NCBI GenBank assembly: GCA_023369685.1
Contig: SACZ01000004.1
Coordinates: forward strand, 434,001 to 498,000
Source: Prolixibacteraceae bacterium JC049
GTDB lineage: Bacteria; Bacteroidota; Bacteroidia; Bacteroidales; Prolixibacteraceae
DNA: 64,000 nt
Direction of reading: 5' to 3'
Both the position numbers and the translations under genes were made by a program. Shown piece by piece: positions 53,456-61,980 of this stretch. The first letter of the stretch is position 1. Each line of letters begins with the position of its first letter. The notes beneath the pieces were generated by a model. It was not told the DNA's origin. It saw nothing but the letters and a program-made list of their open reading frames with translations, and made no database searches.

Positions 53456-53727
53456 ATTTAATTCAATCATTTCGAAAAAAGTGGCCTCTGAGAGAATAAC
53501 AAGATACAATTTCTGCTACATTTGCGCGCCTTATTTTCTAAAGTAAACCGCTTTCCCAAGTAAGGATCATAAGGTGACGCGACTCTTTTAGCTCACCAAC
53601 ACACTAATTTACATTTTATTAAAAGAAATCGGATTGCAAAATTATATGCTTTTGCTCTCCTATTCCATTTGTCATACCATAAATTGAGTGGGATCGCCTG
53701 ATTTCTGAAAAGAAAATAGACCGAAAA

Positions 53728-55350
53728 ATGAATTTATTGTTTCAACCGAAACTCTTCAGTATCCTAAAAAGTGGATACACTAAACAACAACTAATTTCCG
53801 ATACATTAGCAGGTATCGTAGTAGGAATTGTAGCGTTACCATTGGCCATTGCCTTTGCTGTTGCTAGTGGCGTTTCTCCTGAAAAAGGAATCATAACGGC
53901 CATAGTGGCTGGATTCCTTATTTCGCTCCTAGGAGGAAGTCGTGTACAAATTGGAGGGCCAACCGGAGCCTACATTGTAATTTTGTTTGCCATTATTCAG
54001 CAGTATGGATTGAACGGGCTGCTCATTTCAACCATAATGGCTGGATTTATGCTCATTGCATTTGGTTTACTTAGACTGGGATCGTTACTTAAATTCTTCC
54101 CACAACCATTGGTTACTGGATTTACCAGCGGAATTGCTCTAGTTATCTTCGCTACCCAAATAAAAGATGCTCTGGGGCTTTCCGTCGATAAAGTTCCGGC
54201 CGATTTTATTAGCAAATTCGGTAGCTATGCCTCTAATATTCATTCAACAAACATTACAACACTGGTCATCACTGTAGCAACCATTCTAATTACCATTTAT
54301 TGGTCGAAAATTAGTAAACGCATTCCAGGATCGTTTGTGGCCATATTGATAATGACTGTTGCCGTACAACTATTCCATTTACCTGTCTCTTCCATTGAAA
54401 CATTCTTTGGCGATATTCCCAGCACAATCAGCTTATCAATGCCGCAATTTCAATGGAGCGAACTACATAACTACATTCAGCCAGCTATTACCATTGCACT
54501 GCTTGGCAGTATCGAATCGCTCCTATCGGCTGTTGTAGCCGATGGTATGATTAGTGGTAACCACCGCTCGAACACCGAACTAATAGCACAAGGTGTTGCC
54601 AATATCGTTACTCCTTTCTTTGGAGGAATACCAGCTACCGGAGCCATTGCACGTACGGCTACCAATGTAAAAAACGGAGGTCGCACTCCTGTTGCTGGTA
54701 TGATGCACGCCATTACCCTTCTGGTAATTATGCTTTTTGCCGGACAGTGGGCTAAGCTAATTCCAATGAGCTGTCTGGCCGGAATTCTTATTGTTGTAGC
54801 CTACAACATGAGCGAATGGCGTTCATTCGTGGCCATATTCCGCAGTTCATTCTTCGATATAATTGTACTGCTTACCACCTTCCTATTAACTGTTTTGGTA
54901 GATTTAACCATCGCCATTGAAGTAGGAGTTGTGCTTTCGGCCTTACTATTTATGAAGCGAATGGCCGACTTGAAACCAGAAGCTGCTCCCTGCGTAGACA
55001 GTGATGTGATTGAAGATTACTCGGCCATTCCAAAAGGCATAGGAATTTACGAAGTAAGTGGGCCTTTCTTTTTTGCATCGGCCAAACAATATTCCGAGGT
55101 ATTAACTACCATTGGTTTGAAACACAAAGCCATGATCATTAGAATGCGTCATGTACCGTTTATTGATGCCACCGGAATGCAAAATCTTCAGTCGGTATTA
55201 AAAACACTTCAACACCGAAAAATTCAGGTGATCATCTCAGGTGTTAACCCTCAGGTTAAAGAGGATTTAATAAAGACAGGAATCGACCAAAAGTTTATAT
55301 TTGATCGTTTTGAATCGGCATTAAATACTACTAAAAGCCAGTTGGGGTAA
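53728..55350 (+). CDS. SulP-family anion transporter with STAS domain
   Basis: This 540-residue protein has the SulP core of about 12 to 14 helices, with ALPLAIAFAVASGVSPEKGIITAIVAGFLISLLGGSRVQIGGPTGAYIV in the substrate site. TGAIARTATNVKNGGRTPVAGM follows, and the C-terminal STAS domain (about 435-540) has MRHVPFIDATGMQNL. SulP transporters move sulfate, bicarbonate or other anions. Because the strain has at least three sulfatases, a sulfate role is attractive but unproved. A TACATTTG box at about 53515 would give it a leader of about 195 nt. Confidence 0.93.
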   Translation: MNLLFQPKLFSILKSGYTKQQLISDTLAGIVVGIVALPLAIAFAVASGVSPEKGIITAIVAGFLISLLGGSRVQIGGPTGAYIVILFAIIQQYGLNGLLISTIMAGFMLIAFGLLRLGSLLKFFPQPLVTGFTSGIALVIFATQIKDALGLSVDKVPADFISKFGSYASNIHSTNITTLVITVATILITIYWSKISKRIPGSFVAILIMTVAVQLFHLPVSSIETFFGDIPSTISLSMPQFQWSELHNYIQPAITIALLGSIESLLSAVVADGMISGNHRSNTELIAQGVANIVTPFFGGIPATGAIARTATNVKNGGRTPVAGMMHAITLLVIMLFAGQWAKLIPMSCLAGILIVVAYNMSEWRSFVAIFRSSFFDIIVLLTTFLLTVLVDLTIAIEVGVVLSALLFMKRMADLKPEAAPCVDSDVIEDYSAIPKGIGIYEVSGPFFFASAKQYSEVLTTIGLKHKAMIIRMRHVPFIDATGMQNLQSVLKTLQHRKIQVIISGVNPQVKEDLIKTGIDQKFIFDRFESALNTTKSQLG

Positions 55351-55413
55351 AGACGGAGAAAAGGAGACAGGAGAAAAGGAAGCCGGATTCAGGAAAAGAG
55401 AAACCGAAAGCCC

Positions 55414-55565
55414 TCGTCATTGCGAAAATATACCAATATTTGAAGCAATCTGTTACATCGTAATGCGTCAAGAGCACAAAGCTTGATGATTATTGTCCTG
55501 AAAGGGTAACATGTATTAGCCCAGGGTAAAGCGACTAAAAGGAGCGATGCCCTGGGTTAATACAT
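55414..55565. repeat. Two REP-like elements in the gap before the esterase gene
   Basis: GTCATTGCGAAAATA with TTTGAAGCAATCTG (55414-55452) is a motif family common in bacterial intergenic regions. It is followed by a long hairpin: ATGTATTAGCCCAGGG (55511-55526) pairs with CCCTGGGTTAATACAT (55550-55565) at 15 of 16 positions. The rest of the 322-base gap holds nothing recognisable. Confidence 0.7.
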
Positions 55566-55672
55566 TAAATACCAAATTCAATCGCACACTAAGTCGGAAA
55601 TAAGTCTTTTGGGAAAGAACTTATTTGATATTATATTTATAGATAATTACCTATAACACAAATCTATAATCA

Positions 55673-56683
55673 ATGAAAAACCGACCAAAAACCAAAAAAC
55701 AAAAGTGTATAGATTGGATATTCTATACGCTCCTTGCTCTCCTTTCACTGTTTAGTCAATCCACTTTTGCCCAACAGACAGCGGGAAAGTTCACTGTAGA
55801 AATGGACTACCTACTCTATCTGCCCCAGGACTATAACAAAGACGCCAACCAGAATTGGCCACTAATACTCTTTTTACATGGAGCTGGAGAACAGGGCAAT
55901 GATCTGGAAAAGATTAAGAAACATGGTCCGCCTATGCTAATTGAAAAAGGAAAGCAATTTCCATTTATCATTGTTTCGCCACAGGCTACCAGAGGCTGGA
56001 ATGCCGATTTCTTAATGCAGATGCTGCAGGAAATAATACAGAAACACAAAGTAGATAAAGATCGCATCTACCTAACCGGCTTGAGTATGGGCGGATACGG
56101 TACATGGAAAATGGGCGCTAAGTTCCCCAACTTTTTCGCAGCTATTGTCCCCATTTGTGGAGGAGGAAATCCAACAGAAATATGGAAACTGCGGCACATG
56201 CCAGTGTGGTGTTTTCATGGCGATGCCGACCATATTGTTCCACTTAGTCAATCGGAGATGATGGTAACTCCGCTAAAAGAGATCAACCAGCAAGTAAAGT
56301 TTACTATCTTTCCCAACACCGGTCACGAAAGCTGGATAGAAGCCTATAACGATCCGAAGTTATACGAATGGCTCCTTTCACATAAAAGGTATAAGCACAA
56401 AGCTATAAGTGTAGATGAAGGTCAACTTAAAAAGCTGGAAGGCCATTATCTAATGGGAAGTGGAAGTAAAAAAGATACCATTACAGTAAAAATCAAAGAT
56501 GGAGCATTGACCATTAGTGCCCATAACAGAACTACCCCTCTAAAACCATTAGCTCCTGACCAATTTTTCATCCATGAAAATAGTCCTGTGGAGTTTCATT
56601 TCAAAAATGATAAAAGCGGAAAGATTGAATCGATACTCGTTTACGAAAACAAATTGATGACTCTTCCTAGGATTAATCATTAA
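55673..56683 (+). CDS. Exported alpha/beta-hydrolase (PHB depolymerase/esterase-like)
   Basis: This 336-residue protein has a signal peptide (to about 35) and an esterase domain: WPLILFLHGAGEQGNDL (oxyanion), the nucleophile elbow YLTGLSMGGYGTWKM with Ser138, MPVWCFHGDADHIVPL with Asp, and PNTGHESWIEAY with His. A small C-terminal beta domain of about 90 residues (KLEGHYLMGSGSKKDTITVKIKDGALTISA) follows. It probably releases an ester group from polysaccharides or lipids. It stands alone, followed by a perfect terminator hairpin. Confidence 0.88.
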   Translation: MKNRPKTKKQKCIDWIFYTLLALLSLFSQSTFAQQTAGKFTVEMDYLLYLPQDYNKDANQNWPLILFLHGAGEQGNDLEKIKKHGPPMLIEKGKQFPFIIVSPQATRGWNADFLMQMLQEIIQKHKVDKDRIYLTGLSMGGYGTWKMGAKFPNFFAAIVPICGGGNPTEIWKLRHMPVWCFHGDADHIVPLSQSEMMVTPLKEINQQVKFTIFPNTGHESWIEAYNDPKLYEWLLSHKRYKHKAISVDEGQLKKLEGHYLMGSGSKKDTITVKIKDGALTISAHNRTTPLKPLAPDQFFIHENSPVEFHFKNDKSGKIESILVYENKLMTLPRINH

Positions 56684-56704
56684 ACTAGATTCTATAGACC
56701 ATTT

Positions 56705-56738
56705 GTAGAGGCGCAAGATTTTGCGCCTCTACCTTTTA
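56705..56738 (+). terminator. Perfect 12-bp terminator hairpin after the esterase gene
   Basis: GTAGAGGCGCAA and TTGCGCCTCTAC pair perfectly around GATT, followed by CTTTTAAT. Confidence 0.85.
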
Positions 56739-56886
56739 ATATTCAAATAAAATTACATCGAAATTTTATCCATAAACTTTTATTTGCACGACCGCTTTTT
56801 CATCTGTATTATTGCACTATATTTTAGCCGTGAATTGTTCGATTTAAAGGCATTTTTATTGGCAATAAAAACATGAAACGAAGAGT

Positions 56887-57078
56887 GAGGCTGTCCAAAA
56901 GGCTTATTTATAATTTTTTGAACTTACGGATTATAAGTCACCACTTGGTTTATCACCCCTAAATCCCCTAAAGGGGACTTAAGCCTCCTCTTTAGGGGAG
57001 GTTTGGTGGGGTAAAAACGAAAGTAGGTTATAAACTGAAAGTTCGATTTCAAATGAATTTACTTTTTGGACATCCTCG
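56887..57078 (+). repeat. MITE-like element copy 3
   Basis: This is the best preserved copy (192 bp). It starts GAGGCTGTCCAAAAGGC and ends TTTTTGGACATCCTC, giving inverted ends. The centre holds ACCCCTAAATCCCCTAAAGG with its inverse. It lies just upstream of the SDR gene at 57101; the last codons of a longer in-frame read-through of that gene would come from the repeat. Confidence 0.85.
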
Positions 57079-57100
57079 TTCAGTGATGAGAGGATACAGA

Positions 57101-58204
57101 ATGAAGAAAATGATTATTAACGGAGCGAACGGATATGTCGCTTCCAATTTTATAGTCGAACTTTTACAGCATAACTATCAAGTGGTTGCATTGGTACGAA
57201 GCAACAAAAAACTTAGTGCCCGTGAGCGAATGGAGCAGGTTTTGCTCGAAATGAACGATGGACAACAGCTACCATTTGAGAATCTAATGGTTTTTGATTA
57301 TTCGCTTTTTGAAGAAAATTTTGCTTTACAGCCCGAACAACTGGAAGCTATTTTCAGCGAAGAAGCCGATTATTTCCATTTTGCAGCCAGTTTAAAATTT
57401 GACATCAAATCGAAAGAAGAAATATTCAGCACCAACCTACAGGGCGTAACCAACTCTGTAAATACTTTCAAAAAATATAGTCCTGCTGCATCCCGCTTTT
57501 TCTTTGTAAGTACCGCCTATTCATGCGGGCAGATGAATGACGTTTTTGAAGAACGCTTTTACGACGATGCTGAGATCGATTCGTTCCGGAACTATTATGA
57601 GCAATCGAAACGATACGCCGAAAACATGATCCGAAAATTTAGGGATGAAGAGCAACTGAATGCGCATATTTTACGACTATCTCAAATAGTTGGTAACAAC
57701 CAAAATGGAGTTACTAAAACCGATTATGGGATCTTCGATTTCTCGAAACGCATACAGAATATCGCATTGAAATATCCGGACAGTACCGTACGTTTGCGCA
57801 TCAATCCAGAATCGACACAAAACTTACTACCAATTGATATTTTGGTAAATTATTTAATGGATGCTGTTCGGGCCGAAGAACTACCGGTAATTCTGAACAT
57901 GGTAGCAAAGCAGTCGGTGCGTAATGCCGATATCATGAATAGTTTGGGTAAGTTATTGCCCATTAAGCTTATTCCTGAGTTCAACATACAGCATTCCGAG
58001 ATGACCTTACTAGAGCGCATCATTGATGCCGGAATGGCTTTCACCGGGGCATATATCGATATCAACCTGAAATTTGACACCACCAAGCTGGATGGAATTT
58101 TAAATGCACAACCTTCTAAAATTTGTGCCGAAAGCATTCATCAAATGCTCGACTATTTCTTAAACGAACAAGCTACAAAAAAATACAAAAAGGCAATGTC
58201 GTGA
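57101..58204 (+). CDS. Extended-SDR NAD(P)-binding epimerase/reductase-like protein
   Basis: The ATG at 57101 gives 367 residues, MKKMIINGANGYVASNFIVELL, with a Rossmann loop NGANGYVAS. An in-frame upstream ATG at 57053 lies in the MITE-like element and is not used here. The motif HFAASLKFDIKSKEEIFSTNLQG and the catalytic YYEQSKRYAE (Tyr and Lys) place it with extended SDRs close to fatty-acyl reductase or nucleoside-sugar epimerase families. Substrate unknown. It is flanked on both sides by copies of the same repeat. Confidence 0.85.
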   Translation: MKKMIINGANGYVASNFIVELLQHNYQVVALVRSNKKLSARERMEQVLLEMNDGQQLPFENLMVFDYSLFEENFALQPEQLEAIFSEEADYFHFAASLKFDIKSKEEIFSTNLQGVTNSVNTFKKYSPAASRFFFVSTAYSCGQMNDVFEERFYDDAEIDSFRNYYEQSKRYAENMIRKFRDEEQLNAHILRLSQIVGNNQNGVTKTDYGIFDFSKRIQNIALKYPDSTVRLRINPESTQNLLPIDILVNYLMDAVRAEELPVILNMVAKQSVRNADIMNSLGKLLPIKLIPEFNIQHSEMTLLERIIDAGMAFTGAYIDINLKFDTTKLDGILNAQPSKICAESIHQMLDYFLNEQATKKYKKAMS

Positions 58205-58245
58205 TTAAACTCATGTAAAATCACCAAACAATACCACAAAATAAT

Positions 58246-58308
58246 ACTACCGCACGACTCCTGTCGTGTGGTTTCTTTTTAGTTATTCCACAAGAATCAC
58301 AAAGTATC
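58246..58308 (+). repeat. Solitary unit of the 135-bp repeat family
   Basis: ACTACCGCACGACTCCTG, TCGTGTGGTTTCTTTTTAG and ATTCCACAAGAATCACAAAG match the first 60 bases of the units at 8751-9369. It directly precedes MITE-like copy 4. Confidence 0.75.
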
Positions 58309-58310
58309 CT

Positions 58311-58503
58311 GAGACTATTCAAAAGCTTATTTATAATTTTTTGAATTTACGGATTATAAGTCACCACTTGGTTTATCACCCCTAAATCCCCAAAGAAGGG
58401 ACTTAAGCCTCCTCTTTGGGGGGAGGTTTGGTGAGGTAAAGAGGAAAGTAAGTTATAAACTTAAAGTTCGATTTCAAATGAATTTACTTTTGGGACAGCC
58501 TCG
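58311..58503 (+). repeat. MITE-like element copy 4
   Basis: This 193-bp copy begins GAGACTATTCAAAAGC (left end decayed), keeps CACTTGGTTTATCACCCCT and CCTCCTCTTTGGGGGG, and ends CTTTTGGGACAGCCTCG. It is adjacent to a unit of the 135-bp repeat family, as if both prefer the same intergenic sites. Confidence 0.8.
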
Positions 58504-58689
58504 TTGTATATTATTCTCCATATAATATCAATCAACTTCACTAAAGGATAGCTACACTACTTTTTATATTTAGCCATCTCAAATTCTTTATAATCTTAAT
58601 ATCCTATTATCTAATCTTTATTCATTACAAACGAAATCGCTTCTGTCTTTTTGATTCATAACAAGAATCACTACAGTTATAATCATATT

Positions 58690-58798
58690 ATTTTCGATAA
58701 TAATTTTTTATTCATATATTTGCCCCAACAACAACCCCAAAGGCTTACCATTTAAAAAATTATCTGTGACTTTGGTGGATGCTATTGATACGTTATAC
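58690..58798 (+). promoter_or_regulatory. Repeated promoter-leader module, copy D (diverged)
   Basis: TATATTTG at 58715-58722 and GTGGATGCTATTGATACGTT ending in the core GTTATAC (58792-58798) align with copies A and E; the distance from the -7 box to the core is 70 bases. The sequence after the core is unrelated in the three copies. It is the probable promoter of the TM2-DUF2752-DUF4870-M48 operon. Confidence 0.65.
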
Positions 58799-58894
58799 CT
58801 CAAGTATAGTGTAATGAATATATATTCTCTATTAACAAAACAGAGGGGAATAATATCATATCAAGAAAATACACTTACACAAAACACATAATTT

Positions 58895-59230
58895 ATGGAA
58901 ACACAAAAAGTAGACATGTTTATCATGACGAATGGCAAATTTTTTGAAAGCCACCAAGTTGCACAAATAAGAGAAAGACTTATCGAACTGGACGACTCTA
59001 AGTGGAGTTTAATTCAAACATTACAATTTAAAGATCCAACAACGAGTTTAATCGTTTCATTACTTGGTGGCGGTCTGGGTATTGACCGTTTTATGATTGG
59101 TGACACTGGAATTGGAGTTGGTAAATTATTGACTTGTGGTGGTTTGGGAATTTGGACTATCATCGATTGGTTTATGATAATGGGAGCTACCAGAGAAAAA
59201 AATATAGCAAAGCTTCAACAAGCTTTATAG
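58895..59230 (+). CDS. TM2-domain membrane protein
   Basis: This 111-residue protein has a short cytosolic start (VDMFIMTNGKFFESHQVAQIRERLIELDD) and a TM2 domain of two helices around residues 48-95, with SLLGGGLGIDRFMIGDTGIGVGKLLTCGGLGIWTIIDWFMI. TM2 proteins are small envelope proteins of unknown function, often next to DUF2752 genes in this phylum. It is the first gene of an accessory operon with leader copy D. Confidence 0.88.
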   Translation: METQKVDMFIMTNGKFFESHQVAQIRERLIELDDSKWSLIQTLQFKDPTTSLIVSLLGGGLGIDRFMIGDTGIGVGKLLTCGGLGIWTIIDWFMIMGATREKNIAKLQQAL

Positions 59231-59232
59231 GA

Positions 59233-59649
59233 ATGTCAATTAACAGTCGTAAACTATATACTATACTGTTAATTTGCTCTATGGCAGGGTATTTTTGGCT
59301 TTATATTAGCATGAGTACAAACCTAACTGAAAACAAAACAGTTAAGGTTTGCTTAATAAAACATGTAACAAAAATACCTTGCCCATCTTGTGGTTCAACA
59401 CGTTCTGTTATTTCTTTAATAAAAGGCGAATTTATTAACGCTTTATGGATAAATCCTTTGGGATATATTATAGCAATAATAATGATTCTGACACCTATTT
59501 GGATTGTAATAGATCTTCTGGCCCAAAAGAAAACTCTTTTTGGCGTTTACAAGAAAATGGAGACATGTTTAAAAAAACCTCAATTTGCAATACCTCTTAT
59601 TTGTTTTATAATTATGAATTGGATTTGGAATATTACAAAAGGTCTATGA
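59233..59649 (+). CDS. DUF2752-family membrane protein
   Basis: The ATG at 59233 gives 138 residues and starts 3 bases after the TM2 stop. Three helices surround the family signature KIPCPSCGSTRSVISLIKGEF, with a CPxCGxTR-like cysteine pair. Function unknown. TM2 and DUF2752 genes are frequently adjacent in Bacteroidota, and the short gap here suggests they act together. Confidence 0.85.
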   Translation: MSINSRKLYTILLICSMAGYFWLYISMSTNLTENKTVKVCLIKHVTKIPCPSCGSTRSVISLIKGEFINALWINPLGYIIAIIMILTPIWIVIDLLAQKKTLFGVYKKMETCLKKPQFAIPLICFIIMNWIWNITKGL

Positions 59650-60083
59650 TAAATGTAGCAAAATTCGCCTATGAACCAGGTGAGCACGAGGCAGAGAAAG
59701 CCTCAAGTAGTTATTTGATGTCATTAATTGCTCTAATAGCAGGTTTACCATTACCAATTATAAATCTGCTTGCAACTTTAATTTTTTATTTAGGCAATCG
59801 AAAAGGAACCTATTTTGTTCGTTGGCATTGTACTCAAGCTTTACTCTCTCAATTCTCAGTACTCTTTATTAATAGTTATGGTTTTTGGTGGACTATATCA
59901 ATACTCTTTTCATCTCAATGCATAACTAACAGTTATATTTCATATATAATTGCAATAGCAATTTTCAACATTACAGAATTTATTGTAACAATATACACCG
60001 CAATTCAGACACGAAAAGGGATCCATATTGAATGGTGGTTTTATGGTAATTTAAGTAATCTAATCTGCAAACCTCAACAATGA
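59646..60083 (+). CDS. DUF4870/Tic20-like membrane protein
   Basis: The ATG at 59646 overlaps the DUF2752 stop (ATGA) and gives 145 residues. The cytosolic start INVAKFAYEPGEHEAEKASSSYLMSLIALIAGLPLPIINLLATL is followed by NRKGTYFVRWHCTQALLSQF, the helix-loop motif of the DUF4870 family, and by two more helices. Function unknown. Overlapping starts and stops along this operon indicate coupled translation. Confidence 0.78.
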   Translation: MINVAKFAYEPGEHEAEKASSSYLMSLIALIAGLPLPIINLLATLIFYLGNRKGTYFVRWHCTQALLSQFSVLFINSYGFWWTISILFSSQCITNSYISYIIAIAIFNITEFIVTIYTAIQTRKGIHIEWWFYGNLSNLICKPQQ

Positions 60084-60889
60084 AGAAAACGCTAATACAA
60101 GGAATAATAACAATAGCTCTATTTTTCTCTACATGGTTTATCTTAAATCAAGTTGATTGGATGACCTTTTTTAATGCTCATAAAGTTGCAGACAGAACAG
60201 AAAAAAAACTAGGAGAACTTTTCTGGGATATTTATAAAAAGTCAGAAAAAGAGAATCTTAATCCGTTTGTTGTTAATACTGTTGATAGTATTGTCTCTAA
60301 AATTTGCAAAAAAAATGGGATCAATAAACAACAAATTAAAGTTCATATATTCGATAATGACGAAACAAATGCTTTTGCTTTGTTAGACGGACACCTTCTA
60401 ATTTATAGTGGTTTGGTTTTAGCCTCAGACAATCAAGAAGAATTAAGCGGAGTCATTTGCCACGAATTAGCGCATATTCAGCTTAATCACGTGATGAAGA
60501 AATTGATAAAAGAAGTTGGATTATCGGTATTAATATCTATGACAACAGGTCAAGACGGAACTCAAATCATAAAAGAAACTGCCAAATTACTATCATCATC
60601 AGCCTTTGATAGAGGTTTAGAAAAAGAAGCAGATATAAAAGCAATAGAATATCTTATCAATGCAAAAATAAATCCCGAACCATTTGCAAACTTCTTATAT
60701 AAACTATCTCAAGATGAACATGAAGCAATGAAATATCTATCATGGGCTAGAACTCATCCCGACTCTAAAGAAAGGGCTGAATATATTATTACACACACTG
60801 CCAAGTATTACGAAAATAGATCAAGTAACTATGAACAAATACTTTCAATGAATACATGGAAAACATTGAAAGAGAATCTTAAGAAATAA
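60080..60889 (+). CDS. M48-family zinc metallopeptidase, membrane-anchored
   Basis: This 269-residue protein overlaps the DUF4870 stop (ATGA). One N-terminal helix (about 8-25) anchors it. The zinc site is HELAH (His128, Glu129, His132) in SGVICHELAHIQLNH, and the third ligand is in GLEKEADIKAIEYL. The family includes HtpX and periplasmic BepA-type proteases; the single helix and short length point to a BepA/LoiP-like protein without TPRs. Substrates may be envelope proteins of the same operon. The 690-base gap after it, 60890-61578, holds leader copy E and no gene. Confidence 0.9.
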   Translation: MKKTLIQGIITIALFFSTWFILNQVDWMTFFNAHKVADRTEKKLGELFWDIYKKSEKENLNPFVVNTVDSIVSKICKKNGINKQQIKVHIFDNDETNAFALLDGHLLIYSGLVLASDNQEELSGVICHELAHIQLNHVMKKLIKEVGLSVLISMTTGQDGTQIIKETAKLLSSSAFDRGLEKEADIKAIEYLINAKINPEPFANFLYKLSQDEHEAMKYLSWARTHPDSKERAEYIITHTAKYYENRSSNYEQILSMNTWKTLKENLKK

Positions 60890-61263
60890 TACAAAAATCT
60901 TTGCAACATTGCCTTATAAACCGAAGTGCTCTCAATTCTAACTTTTCCTAAAACGATATGTACTACCTCGGCTCACAAAGCTCATATTATGCAGCAATAT
61001 TTTTGTTTGCCATATTATTCGCCCAATAACATCGATAAAGGATAATGATTAAAGCGCTTGCGTTTGTGATATGCCATCTTGCTACCATACTATCATCGCG
61101 ACACGATTTTTAAAGTTTTCTACCATTACATCGTCGCACTGCAACTGATAAAGATACTGTTGTACTACTACACAATTTTCTTGCCGACTGAGTCTAAATT
61201 ACGAAAGCATTTCATTGATCGAAGCCTCACTACACTCCGATTGAAACAAGTTGTCTGATAAAA

Positions 61264-61523
61264 CTACTACCGTACGGCTCCTGTTGTATAATTTCTTTAT
61301 TGCTATTCCACAAAAATCACAAAGTAGCAAGAAGTTACACAAAGATCCCTTCAAAGCTATTTAAACACAACTTCTAGTTAACAAACAATAACACACTTAC
61401 TTTTACCATAATTATTTTCAACAAACAACCGTTATTCCTATATTTGGAACAAAAACAACACCCAAGGACTACACTATAGTAGCTATAACAGTAACCTGAG
61501 TGGATTTTATAAGTACGTTGGCC
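61264..61523 (+). promoter_or_regulatory. Repeated promoter-leader module, copy E
   Basis: This copy matches copy A (9292-9545) over about 255 bases, from a 135-bp repeat unit through AACTTCTAGTTAACAAA, TATATTTG at 61439-61446, CACTATAGTAGCTATAACAG and CTGAGTGG to GTTGGCC (61517-61523). The -7 box is 71 bases from the core in both copies. Similarity stops at the core, and the TIR gene follows. Confidence 0.75.
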
Positions 61524-61578
61524 GTAATAAAACGCACAATTAACAAATATAATTTATAAACATAAAAAGGAATTAGAA

Positions 61579-61977
61579 ATGGCAAAAAAAAGAGTTTTTA
61601 TCAGTTATGATTATGATAATGATAAGCATTATAAGAATCTCTTACTGGCTTGGGATGCCAATAAGAATTTTGATTTTTATATAAGTGATTATTCTGCTGA
61701 CGTATCTATTAATAGTACGAATGCAGTAGCAATCAAATCAACATTATCTAGGTATATAAACCAAGGAACTGTATTTCTAGTAATAGTTGGAAAAAACACT
61801 CATAAATCTGATTGGGTAAAATGGGAAATAAATAAAGCGGTTGGATTAGGAAAGAAAATTGTCGCTGTAAAAACAGACAGAGGAAATACCTCGCCAAGCG
61901 AACTTATGGGTGTAGGTGCTAGTTGGGCAATGTCTTTTACATATGATGCAATATCCAAGGCAATAAAAGAAGCATAA
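61579..61977 (+). CDS. ThsB-like TIR domain protein (DUF1863/PF08937 type)
   Basis: This 132-residue single-domain protein opens with RVFISYDYDNDKHYKNLLLAW and closes with GASWAMSFTYDAISKAI, typical of the TIR-like ThsB proteins of Thoeris. The WVKWEINKAVGLGKKIV stretch aligns with the catalytic region of TIR NADases, placing the likely catalytic glutamate at Glu83. ThsB senses phage and makes a cyclic ADP-ribose-type signal. It is the first gene after leader copy E, and the next gene starts 3 bases after its stop. Confidence 0.85.
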   Translation: MAKKRVFISYDYDNDKHYKNLLLAWDANKNFDFYISDYSADVSINSTNAVAIKSTLSRYINQGTVFLVIVGKNTHKSDWVKWEINKAVGLGKKIVAVKTDRGNTSPSELMGVGASWAMSFTYDAISKAIKEA

Positions 61978-61980
61978 CTT

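Noticed and set aside
59134-59232. N-terminal extension of the DUF2752 protein
   Set aside because: It overlaps the TM2 gene in another frame; the ATG at 59233 fits the operon spacing.
60890-61263. Remnant gene in the gap before leader copy E
   Set aside because: No frame of useful length or recognisable motif could be read on either strand.
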